64,000 nucleotides of DNA from Streptomyces mutabilis (GCF_014649815.1 NZ_BMTT01000023.1:17795-81794), one strand, 5' to 3'; positions 1 through 8,382 are shown, counted from the first letter of the stretch. Notes: a model not told the origin generated them from the sequence alone. Translations and numbers: made by a program.

Positions 1-2
1 CC

Positions 3-635
3 CTGCTCGGCGGCGACTTCTACGACGTCGTCCGCACCCCGGACGGCACCGTGCACGCCATGATCGGCGACGTGTGCGGGCACGGTCCGGACGAGGCGGC
101 GCTCGGCGTGGAGCTGCGGATCGCGTGGCGCGCGCTGACCCTGGCGGGGCTCTGCGGCGACCAGCTGCTGGGCACGCTCCAGCAGGTGCTGGAGCACGAG
201 CGGGCGCACGACGAGATCTTCGCGACCCTGTGCGCCGTGGACATAGCCCCGGACGGCCGCCGCGCCGGCCTGTGCCTGGCCGGGCATCCGGCGCCGCTGA
301 TCGCCGGCCCGGGCACGCCGGCGAGGCTGCTGCCCTACGACAACAACGGCCCGGCGCTCGGCCTGCTGCCGGGCGCCCGCTGGCCGCGCATGCAGGTGGA
401 GCTGGGCGCCGAGTGGAGCCTGATGCTCTACACCGACGGCCTGATCGAGGGACACGTCGGCGGGGGCCGGGAGCGGCTCGGCCAGGACGGCATGGTGGAG
501 ATGGTCCGCCGGCAGCTCGCCGAGGGGTTGCAGGGCGAGCAGTTGTTGCGGGCGACCGTCAACGAGGTCCGTGAGCTGAACGGCGGCGAACTGGCCGACG
601 ACGTGGCCGTGGTCCTGCTGGACCGGACGCCCTGA
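3..635 (+). CDS. PP2C/SpoIIE-type serine phosphatase, C-terminal part (5' end outside window)
   Basis: The reading frame is open from base 3, so the gene begins upstream of the window and only about 210 C-terminal residues are seen. They form most of a SpoIIE/RsbU-type PP2C phosphatase domain. Metal-binding aspartates are visible in GGDFYD at the very start, in GDVCGHG, and in LADDVAVV near the end. In this family such domains dephosphorylate anti-anti-sigma proteins; in Streptomyces they often carry N-terminal PAS or GAF sensor domains, which cannot be judged here. The gene faces the DUF2516 gene tail to tail across about 36 bases. Family assignment is firm; the target is unknown. Confidence 0.9.
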   Translation: MLGGDFYDVVRTPDGTVHAMIGDVCGHGPDEAALGVELRIAWRALTLAGLCGDQLLGTLQQVLEHERAHDEIFATLCAVDIAPDGRRAGLCLAGHPAPLIAGPGTPARLLPYDNNGPALGLLPGARWPRMQVELGAEWSLMLYTDGLIEGHVGGGRERLGQDGMVEMVRRQLAEGLQGEQLLRATVNEVRELNGGELADDVAVVLLDRTP

Positions 636-671
636 GCCGCCCGGCCCCGGGGCGGCAGCCCGCCTCGGGAG

Positions 672-1025
672 TCAGCGGCCGCCGTTGTAGGGACCGTAGG
701 GGCCGTCGCTGCTGGAACCGCGGCGGCTGCTGCGGCCGCCGCCCGGCAGGCCGCGCAGCGCGGGCCGTACGTCGACCATGTACACGATCGTCGCGATGAG
801 CCCGATGATCGGCAGGAACGACAGGATGTTGAAGACCAGGTTCACCACGAAGGCGAGCCCGAGGATGATCAGCCAGAACGGCTTGGTCTTCTTGTCGGCC
901 GCGCGGTAGGCGTCCTCACGGCGCGTGGCGGCGTCGATCAACGCGAAGCCGCTGAAAAGGATCAGGGCGATGCTCAGCAGCCACATGAAGCCTGCGAACC
1001 CCTGCATCAGCACAACGTCCACCAC
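672..1025 (-). CDS. DUF2516 family small membrane protein
   Basis: A 117-residue protein with a GTG start. Two hydrophobic stretches (about residues 8-28 and 48-85, the second probably two helices) are separated by a charged loop containing DAATRREDAYRAADKK. The tail is rich in Gly, Arg and Ser. This matches DUF2516, a family of actinobacterial membrane proteins without known function. It is the third gene of a same-strand trio with the HbhA-like and XRE genes, an order also known around mycobacterial hbhA (Rv0474-Rv0475-Rv0476). An internal ATG at codon 7 is an alternative start. A hairpin lies between it and the HbhA-like gene, so it may also have its own promoter. Confidence 0.8.
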   Translation of the reverse strand: MVDVVLMQGFAGFMWLLSIALILFSGFALIDAATRREDAYRAADKKTKPFWLIILGLAFVVNLVFNILSFLPIIGLIATIVYMVDVRPALRGLPGGGRSSRRGSSSDGPYGPYNGGR

Positions 1026-1067
1026 CCGAGTCGGATCGTCCTTACGCGGTCACCGTACCCGCAGAAC

Positions 1068-1096
1068 GGGCCGGACACCCCAGAGGTGCCCGGCCC
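1068..1096 (-). terminator. Hairpin between HbhA-like gene and DUF2516 gene
   Basis: Inverted repeat with arms at 1068-1079 (GGGCCGGACACC) and 1085-1096 (GGTGCCCGGCCC), 12 bp with one A-C mismatch and a 5-base loop. There is no T-run, as is usual for Streptomyces terminators. It lies downstream of the HbhA-like gene and may separate it from the DUF2516 gene. Confidence 0.5.
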
Positions 1097-1186
1097 GGTG
1101 CCCGCGGCCCGGCTCCGGCGCGCCCGCCCGGCGCTCCGGTGCCATCCACCGGGCGGGCGGATGCCACCTACTGGAGCGGGTGCCAC

Positions 1187-1807
1187 CTACTTGGCGGGCG
1201 GCGTCGCCCTCTTGGCGGCGGGGCTCTTCTTGGCCGGGGCCTTGCGCGGAGCCGGGGTCTTCCTCGCCGCGGCAGAACTGTCCTCGGTGACCTCGACCGG
1301 CTCGGCCGTGGCGGGCTCGGCCGTGGCGGGCTTGGCCGGCTCGACGGCCACGGCGAGTTCCTCCACCTCCTCGGCGATGTCCTCGATGCCCTCGGCGGCC
1401 TGGCCGCGCCAGGTGCGCACGGCCTGCTCGCCGCGCTCGGCGACCTTCTCGTAGGTCTCCCGGGCCTTGACGGCGTACTCGGCGGCGACGCCGACCGAGC
1501 GCAGTGCGAGGTCCTGGGCGGTCTCGCCGAGCTTCTTGAAGTCGGCGTCGAGGGAGCCGAAGAGCTCGTTGGCCTTGGCCTGGAGGGTGCCCTGGGTCTC
1601 CTTGACGCGGGCCGTCGCCTTCTCCTGGACGGCCTTCGGGTCGGTGTTGCGCACGGCCTCGATCCGCGCCGGGGCCTCGGCGCGCAGCTGGTCCACCAGC
1701 ACCGGCACCTTCTTGGCCTGCTGGAAGGCCAGGTCGGCGGTGCCCGCGGCGAAGTAGAGCGGGGTGGGGTCGCTGAAGGTCTTGCGCAGGTCGTCGGTGA
1801 TGGCCAT
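1187..1807 (-). CDS. Heparin-binding-hemagglutinin-like (HbhA-like) coiled-coil protein
   Basis: A 206-residue protein. The ATG at 1807 is chosen because GGAGG lies 9 bases upstream; the frame is open further but without a ribosome site. Residues 1-140 are predicted long amphipathic helices (TADLAFQQAKKVPVLVDQL and AVQEKATARVKETQGTLQ are typical). The last 50 residues are Ala/Pro/Lys-rich (KAPAKKSPAAKRATPPAK), like the lysine-rich tail with which mycobacterial HbhA binds heparan sulfate. In a soil Streptomyces the role is unknown; a surface or membrane-associated structural role is inferred. Two 15-base tandem copies around 1310-1340 encode PATAEPATAEP. An XRE regulator precedes it and a DUF2516 gene follows. 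Confidence 0.8.
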   Translation of the reverse strand: MAITDDLRKTFSDPTPLYFAAGTADLAFQQAKKVPVLVDQLRAEAPARIEAVRNTDPKAVQEKATARVKETQGTLQAKANELFGSLDADFKKLGETAQDLALRSVGVAAEYAVKARETYEKVAERGEQAVRTWRGQAAEGIEDIAEEVEELAVAVEPAKPATAEPATAEPVEVTEDSSAAARKTPAPRKAPAKKSPAAKRATPPAK

Positions 1808-1883
1808 GGTGTCTGGTCCTCCGGAATTGCGTTCGGCTGAGGGTTTTGTGGTGGTCCCGCGCCCGGCCGGCTGCTCTCTGCCG

Positions 1884-2411
<528 letters not shown>

Positions 2412-2437
2412 GCCCCCACCATGCACCAGCCCGCTAA

Positions 2438-2463
2438 CTATTGCAAGCATGCGCTTGCAATAG
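2438..2463. promoter_or_regulatory. 26-bp inverted repeat, candidate operator of the XRE gene
   Basis: Perfect 11-bp arms CTATTGCAAGC and GCTTGCAATAG separated by ATGC, 27 bases upstream of the XRE start codon. It lies where the promoter of the XRE-HbhA-DUF2516 group is expected. TTGCAA occurs twice with 8 bases between, unlike the 5-base spacing of Nur boxes. Autoregulation by the adjacent XRE protein is inferred. Confidence 0.7.
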
Positions 2464-2602
2464 TGTGCCTCGACTGCCGGAACCGGCCGCAAGTGACTCC
2501 ACGCGGCAGAGGTCGCCTTCCAACGAGTCCTGTCAACCGGCGGTCCCGCACACGTACGTGATCGACAGAGGAGAGCCGTGGCGTCACTGCGGGCGAGGTC
2601 GG

Positions 2603-2737
2603 TCACCCGCTCCCGGTGGTGCGGTTCCCGTACGCGTCGCGGGCGGCGAGCAGGGTGAGCATGTGGTCTTCCGCCCAGCGTCGGCCCGCGGCGATGAAAT
2701 CGAGCACGGTGCGCCCCAGCGCGGTCAGTCGACCCGC
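2603..2737 (-). pseudogene. C-terminal fragment of an HxlR-family regulator
   Basis: The minus-strand frame ends at 2603 and reads GRLTALGRTVLDFIAAG, then RRWAEDHMLTLLAARDAYGNR. This is the usual C-terminal helix region of HxlR/MarR-like regulators (the LTxLGrsl, rWaeeH and LLaARxaYd pattern). The DNA-binding part is absent, and the frame upstream of about 2737 is arginine-rich noise. It sits back to back with the quinone oxidoreductase fragment, so it is read as one half of a deleted divergent gene pair. Confidence 0.65.
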
Positions 2738-2808
2738 TCGCCGTGTATCACCGCGGCGTCTGCGTGACAGGCTGCGACTCCGCGGCTCTGGCACCGGGCC
2801 CGCGGTGC

Positions 2809-2952
2809 GGGCTGCGCGACGAGGCGTTCGGTGCGGCCGCCGTCGGCGAACCCGAGCCGATCATCGGCGCCGTCCTGCCGTTGTCGCAGGTCGCCGCAGC
2901 GCACCGGGCCTTCGAGGAGCGCGCCGCCATCGGCAGGACCGTCCTCGCCCCC
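2809..2952 (+). pseudogene. C-terminal fragment of a zinc-type alcohol dehydrogenase/quinone oxidoreductase
   Basis: The plus-strand frame reads GEPEPIIGAVLPLSQVAAAH, then RAFEERAAIGRTVLAPW. This matches the closing segment of MDR-family quinone oxidoreductases (G-x-P-x-I, fpLexaaeAHr-xE, iGKxVL). The cofactor and substrate domains are missing, and no natural stop follows. Together with the adjacent HxlR remnant it suggests loss of the middle of a divergent regulator-enzyme pair. The remaining DNA between 2465 and 3053 shows no other gene. Confidence 0.6.
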
Positions 2953-3053
2953 TGGAGCCCGCACGAGCGACGCGAAACGCACTGCTTCCGTGGGCTCGGC
3001 GCGCGACGACGGGACAGCTCGTGGTTCCTCTGCGGCGTGCGGAGGGCATCACA

Positions 3054-3752
3054 TCAGGCGCACGGCCCGGGGACGGTGGGACGCACCGCCGGGATGCGCG
3101 CGCACCGGCGGCAGGCGCGGGCCGAGGCCGCCACCGCGGCGTGGGACGAGGCCGCGAGTACGCCGGCGAACGCGAGCAGCGGCCAGTTCACGGCCAGGAG
3201 GGAGGCGGTGGCGAGCGCGAGCGTCGCGACCGCCATGGCCACGCTCGCGGTGGTACCGGCCCAGGCGACCGCCAGGGGGAGCCGACGGGGCGTGGGCAGC
3301 CGGCGGGCCAGGGAGCCGGTGACGGCCAGCGTCACCGCGGCGAGCAGTGCGGCGACGGTCGCGATGGCGGCCAGGTGGACGGCCAGCAGCTGGGCCGTGT
3401 GCGGCAGTTGCCAAACGTCGCCGCGGTGGGCGGTCCGGGCCAGGTACCAGCAGGCGACCAGGAGGGGGGCGGTGAGAGCGACGGCCCGGGCGGTGTGCCG
3501 GGCCTGGGCGATGGTCAGTTCCCGTTGGCAGCTCTCCACGAGCTCGTCGGGGGTCCCGAACTCACGTACCGCCTGGTGAGCGGCGCGCCGGTAGGGCACT
3601 CCGTCGTCGGCGTACGCCGCCACCGTGTCCGCGAGGCCGTCGCGTATCTCCTCGATCATCCGGGTCTTGGCCCGGGCCGGACCGTGCAGGGCCGCCGTCA
3701 GGGCGGCGACATAGTCCTCGACGGGGTCGGCCGGCCGACTCACGGCGCTCAC
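3054..3752 (-). CDS. HAAS-type signalling-domain membrane protein (permease prefix-like)
   Basis: A 232-residue protein. The GTG at 3752 is chosen because its GTGA overlaps the stop of the PadR gene by 4 bases. Residues 1-80 form a helical domain (VEDYVAALTAALHGPARAKT, EIRDGLADTVAAY, AVREFGTPDELVESCQREL). This is the HAAS/permease-prefix fold known from proteins encoded next to PadR regulators. The rest holds about four membrane segments (LTAPLLVACWYLA, LLAVHLAAIATVAALLAAV, and others). In this family the protein is thought to act as a membrane partner of the PadR-regulated system. Translational coupling to padR implies co-expression. The substrate is unknown. Confidence 0.75.
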   Translation of the reverse strand: MSAVSRPADPVEDYVAALTAALHGPARAKTRMIEEIRDGLADTVAAYADDGVPYRRAAHQAVREFGTPDELVESCQRELTIAQARHTARAVALTAPLLVACWYLARTAHRGDVWQLPHTAQLLAVHLAAIATVAALLAAVTLAVTGSLARRLPTPRRLPLAVAWAGTTASVAMAVATLALATASLLAVNWPLLAFAGVLAASSHAAVAASARACRRCARIPAVRPTVPGPCA

Positions 3753-4090
3753 GTGGGAAGCCCGGGCGGTGCGGCGGGGTTCAGGACCGAGCCGATCGCC
3801 GCGGTGAACTCGTTCCACGCGGTCCGCTCACCGGCCAGGGTCTGCCGACCCGCGTCGGTGAGTTCGTAGCACCGCCGTCGCCGTTCGCCGGAGGACTGCC
3901 AGCTGCTGCTGAGCAGCCCGAGCCGCTCCAGCCGGTTCAGGGCCGGGTAGATCGTGCCCGTGCGCAGTTCCAGTGCGCCCCCGCTGCGCTGCTGGACCGC
4001 CGCGATGATCGCGTAACCGTGCAGCGGGCCCGGTTCGAGCACGGCCAGCAACAGTCCGTCCAGGTGCCCTCGCACCGCGTCTGCCCTCAT
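3749..4090 (-). CDS. PadR-family transcriptional regulator
   Basis: A 113-residue protein starting at ATG 4090. It carries the PadR winged helix: GHLDGLLLAVLEPGPLHGYA at residues 8-27, the wing and recognition region GGALELRTGTIYPALNRLER, and a C-terminal dimerization helix (ELTDAGRQTLAGERTAWNEF). Length is normal for the short PadR class, which represses its own operon and often a neighbour. It is translationally coupled to the HAAS-type gene and divergent from the 157-residue membrane protein gene at 4175. Two palindromes in the 84-base divergent region are likely operators. Confidence 0.88.
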   Translation of the reverse strand: MRADAVRGHLDGLLLAVLEPGPLHGYAIIAAVQQRSGGALELRTGTIYPALNRLERLGLLSSSWQSSGERRRRCYELTDAGRQTLAGERTAWNEFTAAIGSVLNPAAPPGLPT

Positions 4091-4092
4091 GA

Positions 4093-4105
4093 GTAGGCAG
4101 CCTAC
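4093..4105. promoter_or_regulatory. Palindrome GTAGGC-A-GCCTAC directly before padR-type gene
   Basis: Perfect 6-bp arms with a 1-base centre, 2 bases before the PadR gene start. It is positioned to block translation or initiation of the PadR gene, and may be a second regulator site. Confidence 0.5.
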
Positions 4106-4127
4106 CCAAAAATGCCGTAGGCAGTGT

Positions 4128-4148
4128 ATGTATTGGCAGCCAACACAT
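4128..4148. promoter_or_regulatory. PadR-type operator ATGT-N13-ACAT in divergent promoter
   Basis: A 21-bp inverted repeat made of ATGT, a mismatch, TTGGC-A-GCCAA, a mismatch, and ACAT. The ATGT/ACAT ends are the classic PadR half-sites. It lies between the PadR gene and the divergent membrane protein gene, about 27 bases before the latter's start, so it could control both. Its core TTGGCAGCCAA recurs at 14943-14953. Confidence 0.65.
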
Positions 4149-4174
4149 TCGTACTCCGACTTGGAGGCGCCCAA

Positions 4175-4648
4175 GTGGCCAAGGTGCTGCTGTCCATACA
4201 TGTCCTCGTGGCGATCCTGACGGTCGGGTCGATCACCGTGGCCGCCTCGATGTTCCCCCGCTACGCACTGCGGGCGGCCGGCGGCCGGGACCCGGACGCC
4301 CGAGCCGCCTCGATCGCCGCCCTCCTGCACAGGATCTGCCGCGGCTACGCTCTCGCCGGTATCGCCGTGCCGGCCTTCGGGCTCGCCACCGCCGCCGCGC
4401 TCGGCGTCCTCACCGACGCCTGGCTGATCGCGTCGCTCGTGCTGACCGTGGTCGCCGCGATCCTCCTCGCCACGGCCGTCCTGCCCGGCCAGCAACGCCT
4501 GCTCGCGTCGGCCCAGGACTCACCCGCCCAGGACGATCCACGCCCCGCGGCGACCAGGCTGACCATGCTCACCGGCATCTTCAACGTCATCTGGGCGATC
4601 GTCGTCATCCTGATGATCGTCCGCCCCGGCTCCACCACGGGAGTGTGA
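4175..4648 (+). CDS. DUF2269-like small integral membrane protein
   Basis: A 157-residue protein. The GTG at 4175 is preceded by GGAGG at 4163-4167. Four hydrophobic segments are visible: near the N-terminus (VLLSIHVLVAILTVGSITVA), YALAGIAVPAFGLATAAALG, WLIASLVLTVVAAILLATAV and FNVIWAIVVILMIV. An N-terminal LLSIHVL motif and a loop with LLHRICRGYA resemble DUF2269-type membrane proteins of unknown function. It is divergent from the PadR gene and shares an operator-bearing promoter, so PadR control is inferred. Confidence 0.75.
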   Translation: MAKVLLSIHVLVAILTVGSITVAASMFPRYALRAAGGRDPDARAASIAALLHRICRGYALAGIAVPAFGLATAAALGVLTDAWLIASLVLTVVAAILLATAVLPGQQRLLASAQDSPAQDDPRPAATRLTMLTGIFNVIWAIVVILMIVRPGSTTGV

Positions 4649-4956
4649 TCCCCCCGCACGTACCTCGGAGCGAGGCCGCTTCGACCACCTCGCCCGCCGC
4701 ATGACCCGGCGCCCGACGGCCCGCCGCGATCGCGGAAGTCCGCCGGCCGCTCGCCGCGCGGCGGATCCGACGCCGGTCCCAAGTCCCCGGCCGGACGGCC
4801 ACGACGGCGGACCGGCCGAACACGTGAGCACCCCTTCCCGCCGGCCGCCAGGACCTTCGCGGCCGAGCGACGGACGGGCCCGGGCGCCGTACCCACTTTT
4901 TTGTGCGTACTGGGCAGGGCGCCGCGCCCGTCCGAAACTGAGGGTGCAGGCGGACG
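4649..4956. other. Intergenic stretch without a recognised gene
   Basis: About 308 bases between the convergent membrane protein gene and the HxlR gene. Frames here are low-complexity Arg/Gly/Pro translations with no ribosome site. A T6 run at 4897-4902 in GTACCCACTTTTTTGTGCGTAC is the only AT-rich spot. No convincing hairpin or promoter was seen. Confidence 0.5.
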
Positions 4957-5316
4957 TCAGGAGGCCGTGCGGGTGGCGGCCTCGGGTCCGGCCAGCCGGT
5001 CCAGGCGGCGGTGGCCCCAGTCGGAGAGGGGGGAGAGGGCCTCGGCGAGGTCGCGGCCGAACGGAGTCAGGGAGTACTCGGTCCGCAGCGGCAGCTCGTC
5101 GTACACCCGCCGGTCCACGAGTCCGTCCGCCTCCATCTCGCGCAGCGCCTGGGTCAGCACCTTCTCGGTGAGGCCCGGCACCTTCCGGCGCAGTTCGGCC
5201 GGCCGGTGCGGGCCGGACTCCAGCAGCCACAGCAGCGTGGTCTTCCACTTGCCCTCGATCACGGCGATCGCGGCGGTCACTCCGCAGACGTTCGGATCGT
5301 GGCGCCGGTGTGCCAT
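4957..5316 (-). CDS. HxlR-family transcriptional regulator
   Basis: A 119-residue protein. ATG 5316 (GGGGGA 5 bases upstream) is preferred over ATG 5328, which lacks a ribosome site. It holds a complete HxlR winged helix: the conserved Cys in PNVCGVTAAIAVIEGKWKTT, then RPAELRRKVPGLTEKVLTQA, LREMEADGLVDRRVY, and the closing YSLTPFGRDLAEAL. HxlR proteins are redox- or electrophile-responsive regulators, usually divergent from an oxidoreductase; here the divergent gene at 5367 is an imine-reductase-type enzyme. Two CCATTCA copies (5325-5331, 5342-5348) sit in the 50-base shared promoter. Confidence 0.88.
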   Translation of the reverse strand: MAHRRHDPNVCGVTAAIAVIEGKWKTTLLWLLESGPHRPAELRRKVPGLTEKVLTQALREMEADGLVDRRVYDELPLRTEYSLTPFGRDLAEALSPLSDWGHRRLDRLAGPEAATRTAS

Positions 5317-5366
5317 GTCGTCCCCCATTCATGAGCAAACGCCATTCACGTTACGGGAGTTGAAGC

Positions 5367-6257
5367 ATGTCCGCACACACCGACCAGCCCGCCGGCGTCA
5401 CCGTCCTCGGGTTGGGCCCGATGGGCCGGGCGCTGACCGCCGCCTTCCTGGACGCCGGGCTGCGCACCACCGTCTGGAACCGCACGCCCGGCCGGGACAC
5501 CGACCTGGTCGCGCGGGGCGCGGTTCCGGCGTCCTCCGCCGAGGAGGCCGTCGCCGCCGCTCCGCTGACCGTCGTCTGCGTGGTGAACTACGACGCCTCC
5601 GACGCCGTACTGCGCCGGGACGCCGTCACCGCCGCCCTCAAGGGCCGCACGGTCGTGAACCTGAGCGCCGACACCCCCGCACGGGCCCGGGACACGGCCG
5701 AGTGGGCCGACCGCCACGGCATCCGTTACCTGGACGGCGCGATCATGACCCCGACCCCGACCATCGGCACGGACGATGCCGTGTTCCTGCACAGCGGCCC
5801 CGAGGAGCTGTACCGGGAGCACCGGCCGGTGCTGGCGGCGCTCGGCGGCACGCACACCCACCTCGGCGAGGACACCGGGCGGGCCGCGGCCTATGACATC
5901 GCGCTGCTCGACATCTTCTGGACCGCGATGGCGGGTTACGTCCACGCCCTCACCGTGGCCCGCGCGGAAGGCGTCACCGGCGCGGAACTCGCGCCGTTCG
6001 CACAGGGCATCGCCGCGATCCTGCCTCCGCTGTTCACCGAGTTCGCCGCCGACACCGACGCCGGCACCTGCTCGGGCGAGCTGAACCCGATCACCTCGGC
6101 CGCCTCGACGATGGCCCACGTCGTCCACGCCTCCGAGGCGCACGGCATCGACGCGAGTTTGATGCGGGTCATCGAGGGGCAGGCCCGGCGGGTCATCGCG
6201 CGCGGGCACGGCGCGGACGGGTACACCCGGGTCGCCGACGTGATCACCGGACGCTGA
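5367..6257 (+). CDS. NADPH-dependent imine reductase / beta-hydroxyacid dehydrogenase-like oxidoreductase
   Basis: A 296-residue protein. Residues 9-40 carry a Rossmann fold with GLGPMGRAL and the NADPH-type WNRTPGR. A helical C-terminal domain follows, with RAAAYDIALLDIFWTAMAGY and HALTVARAEGV. This layout and length fit the imine reductase family, where the active-site proton donor sits in the AxYDxALLD-like helix. Imine reductases reduce cyclic imines and some perform reductive amination; the natural substrate here is unknown. It is divergent from the HxlR gene, which probably controls it. The NAD(P)-dependent oxidoreductase call is safe; imine reductase is likely. Confidence 0.78.
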   Translation: MSAHTDQPAGVTVLGLGPMGRALTAAFLDAGLRTTVWNRTPGRDTDLVARGAVPASSAEEAVAAAPLTVVCVVNYDASDAVLRRDAVTAALKGRTVVNLSADTPARARDTAEWADRHGIRYLDGAIMTPTPTIGTDDAVFLHSGPEELYREHRPVLAALGGTHTHLGEDTGRAAAYDIALLDIFWTAMAGYVHALTVARAEGVTGAELAPFAQGIAAILPPLFTEFAADTDAGTCSGELNPITSAASTMAHVVHASEAHGIDASLMRVIEGQARRVIARGHGADGYTRVADVITGR

Positions 6258-6272
6258 CCCTGGCGGCGGGCG

Positions 6273-8345
6273 TCAGAACGGCAGAGGCCGCCCGTGCACC
6301 ACGTCCAGCCGGGACACCGCGCGGGTGAACACCACGTACAGCCGGTGCAGCCCCCGCCCGCCGGCACCCTCGGCCTCCGCGATCGCCGCGGGTTCGACGG
6401 CGACGACGTGGTCGTACTCGAGCCCCTTGACGACGCTCGCCGGCGCCACGGTCACGCGGGCGCCCAGTTCCTCGGGGCCCCCGGCGGGGATTCCGGCCGC
6501 GTCGAGGGCGGCCCGCAGCCCGGGTACGTCCGCGTCGGCGGCGACGACACCGACGGAGCCGTCCCGCGCGAGGGCGGCCCGCACGGTGTCGACGACCGCG
6601 TCCACGACACCGCCGGGGGCGGCGGGACGGATCCTCAGTTCTCCGTCCGCACGCAGCGAGCGGGCCTCCGGTACGTCCACGCCGAGCCGCGCCAGCAGCC
6701 GGTTGGCGAGGCCGACGACCGCCTGCGGCACCCGGAAGCCGGTGGTCAGCGGCACGACGGGCGCGTCCGGGCGGCCCAGGTGGGCTAGGCTCGTCCGCCA
6801 CGACCGCGCGGCCCACGGCGTGGTGCCCTGGGCCAGGTCGCCGAGGACGGTGAGCGAGCCGAAGGCGGCCCGGCGGGCGATGGCCCGGCACTCCATCGGG
6901 GAGAGGTCCTGGGCCTCGTCGACGACGATGTGCCCGTAGCCCTCGGGGTGTTCGAGCAGCCCGGCGACCTCGTCGAGGAGGACCAGGTCGGCGGCGGACC
7001 AGCGGGCCGACCGCCACGACCGCCGTGCACCGGTCGCCGGCCACAGCACCGCCCGCTGCTCGTCGCCGTCCAGCAGCCCGTCGGCGGCCCGTGCCAGCGC
7101 GTCCGGGTCGCCGAGGAGTCCGGCGACGACCTCCTCGGGGCGCACCCGGGGCCAGGCCGCGTCGAGGTACGCGGTGACGGGCCGGGCGCGTTCGATCCGG
7201 CGTGTCCAGGCGGCCGTCCGCGGCCCGCTCCGCCGCTCGGCCCGCTCCTGGACGTACCGCACGATCCGGGCCCGCACCCGCTCCCGGCCCACGGCGTACG
7301 GCGGTTCCTCCTCCCGTACGTCCGCCACGATCCGGGCCAGTTCGTCGGCGGGGACCCGCCAGCGGTACGAGCCGTCCGGTACGGAGAGGGAGTCGGCGGC
7401 GTCGGGGGTCACGCGCGCGTACAGGGCGCGGCGCAGCACCTCCGCCGTCCGGGCGTCGTGCTTCACGGCCGCGGCCCGCGCGTCGTCGGCGGCGGTGACC
7501 GGGTGCCGGGCGATCTCCCGGGAGAGGGTGGACTGCCGTACGCCGGTCTCGCCCAGGGCGGGCAGCACCTCGGCGATGTAAGCGAGGAAGGTGGGGTTGG
7601 GGCCGAGGATCAGCAGGCCGCCGCGGGCGATGCGCTGCGGGTGGGTGTAGAGCAGGTAGGCGGCCCGGTGGAGGCCGACGGCGGTCTTCCCCGTCCCCGG
7701 GGCGCCCTGCACGCACACCGTGGCGGTGAGGTCGGCGCGGACGAGGTCGTCCTGCTCGGGCTGGATGGTGGCGGCGATGTCCCGCATGGGCCCGACGCGG
7801 GGCCGTTCGATCTCCCGGGCGACGATGTCGCTCGCGCGGGACTCGCCCCGGCCGAGGTGCTCGTCCTCCAGTCCCGTGAGGTCAGCGGAGTCCCCGCGGC
7901 TGCCGGGCGCCCAGCCGAAGCGCCGGCGGACGGCGACGCCGCGCGGGTCCGCGGCGGTGGCCTGGTAGAAGGCGCGGGAGACGGGAGCTCGCCAGTCGAC
8001 GACGAGGGGCGGTGCGGCGGGGTCCTCGGTGATCCGCAGCCGGCCGACGTGATACGTCTGCCCCGCGTGATCGCTCCCTGCGGTGGCACTCCCCGTCTCC
8101 GGCCCGGCGAAGTCCAGGCGTCCGAAGAACAGCGGCCCGTCGGGCAGTTCACGCAGTTCCCTGGCCCTGCTGCGCAGCCGGTACCCGAGCACTTCGGCGT
8201 CGGCACCGGAGGCGGATACGTCCTCGCCGGTGACGACGTGTTCCCGGGCGCCGTCGACCATCGCGGACAGGGCGGTGCGGCAGTGGTCGTGGTGGGCGCG
8301 TTCGCGGGCGAGGGCGTGCCGGAGGGCGGGGTCGGGTGAGCTCAT
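6273..8345 (-). CDS. HelD-family ATP-dependent RNA polymerase-associated helicase-like protein
   Basis: About 690 residues; ATG 8345 is chosen, with GTG 8363 as an alternative. UvrD-like superfamily 1 motifs are present: Walker A GAPGTGKTAVGLH, Walker B-like IVVDEAQDLSPME, GDLAQGTTPW, VPLTTGFRVPQAV, and the late motif VVKGLEYDHVV. An N-terminal coiled part and a DWRAPVSRAFYQAT segment are typical of HelD. These proteins displace stalled RNA polymerase from DNA; some actinobacterial members protect against rifamycins. The TetR gene lies just upstream on the same strand, with a palindrome between. No rifamycin-associated promoter element was recognised. Confidence 0.85.
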   Translation of the reverse strand: MSSPDPALRHALARERAHHDHCRTALSAMVDGAREHVVTGEDVSASGADAEVLGYRLRSRARELRELPDGPLFFGRLDFAGPETGSATAGSDHAGQTYHVGRLRITEDPAAPPLVVDWRAPVSRAFYQATAADPRGVAVRRRFGWAPGSRGDSADLTGLEDEHLGRGESRASDIVAREIERPRVGPMRDIAATIQPEQDDLVRADLTATVCVQGAPGTGKTAVGLHRAAYLLYTHPQRIARGGLLILGPNPTFLAYIAEVLPALGETGVRQSTLSREIARHPVTAADDARAAAVKHDARTAEVLRRALYARVTPDAADSLSVPDGSYRWRVPADELARIVADVREEEPPYAVGRERVRARIVRYVQERAERRSGPRTAAWTRRIERARPVTAYLDAAWPRVRPEEVVAGLLGDPDALARAADGLLDGDEQRAVLWPATGARRSWRSARWSAADLVLLDEVAGLLEHPEGYGHIVVDEAQDLSPMECRAIARRAAFGSLTVLGDLAQGTTPWAARSWRTSLAHLGRPDAPVVPLTTGFRVPQAVVGLANRLLARLGVDVPEARSLRADGELRIRPAAPGGVVDAVVDTVRAALARDGSVGVVAADADVPGLRAALDAAGIPAGGPEELGARVTVAPASVVKGLEYDHVVAVEPAAIAEAEGAGGRGLHRLYVVFTRAVSRLDVVHGRPLPF

Positions 8346-8368
8346 TCCATCGAGCGTACCCACTTTTC

Positions 8369-8382
8369 TTTACTGAGTTAAA
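8369..8382. promoter_or_regulatory. Candidate TetR operator TTTACTGAGTTAAA
   Basis: A near-palindrome (TTTACT-G-AGTTAAA, one base short of symmetry) in an unusually AT-rich stretch between the TetR gene end (8413) and the HelD start. It overlaps the likely HelD promoter. Binding by the adjacent TetR protein is inferred only. Confidence 0.4.

Noticed and set aside
2438-2463. Possible Nur box
   Set aside because: TTGCAA copies are separated by 8 bases, not the 5 expected for Nur, and the adjacent XRE gene is a simpler candidate.
4888-4900. CGTACCCACTTTT shared with 8357-8369
   Set aside because: A 13-base match at two unrelated intergenic spots with no symmetry; probably chance.
6273-8345. 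Rifamycin-associated promoter element upstream of HelD
   Set aside because: No matching palindrome was found in the short upstream region.
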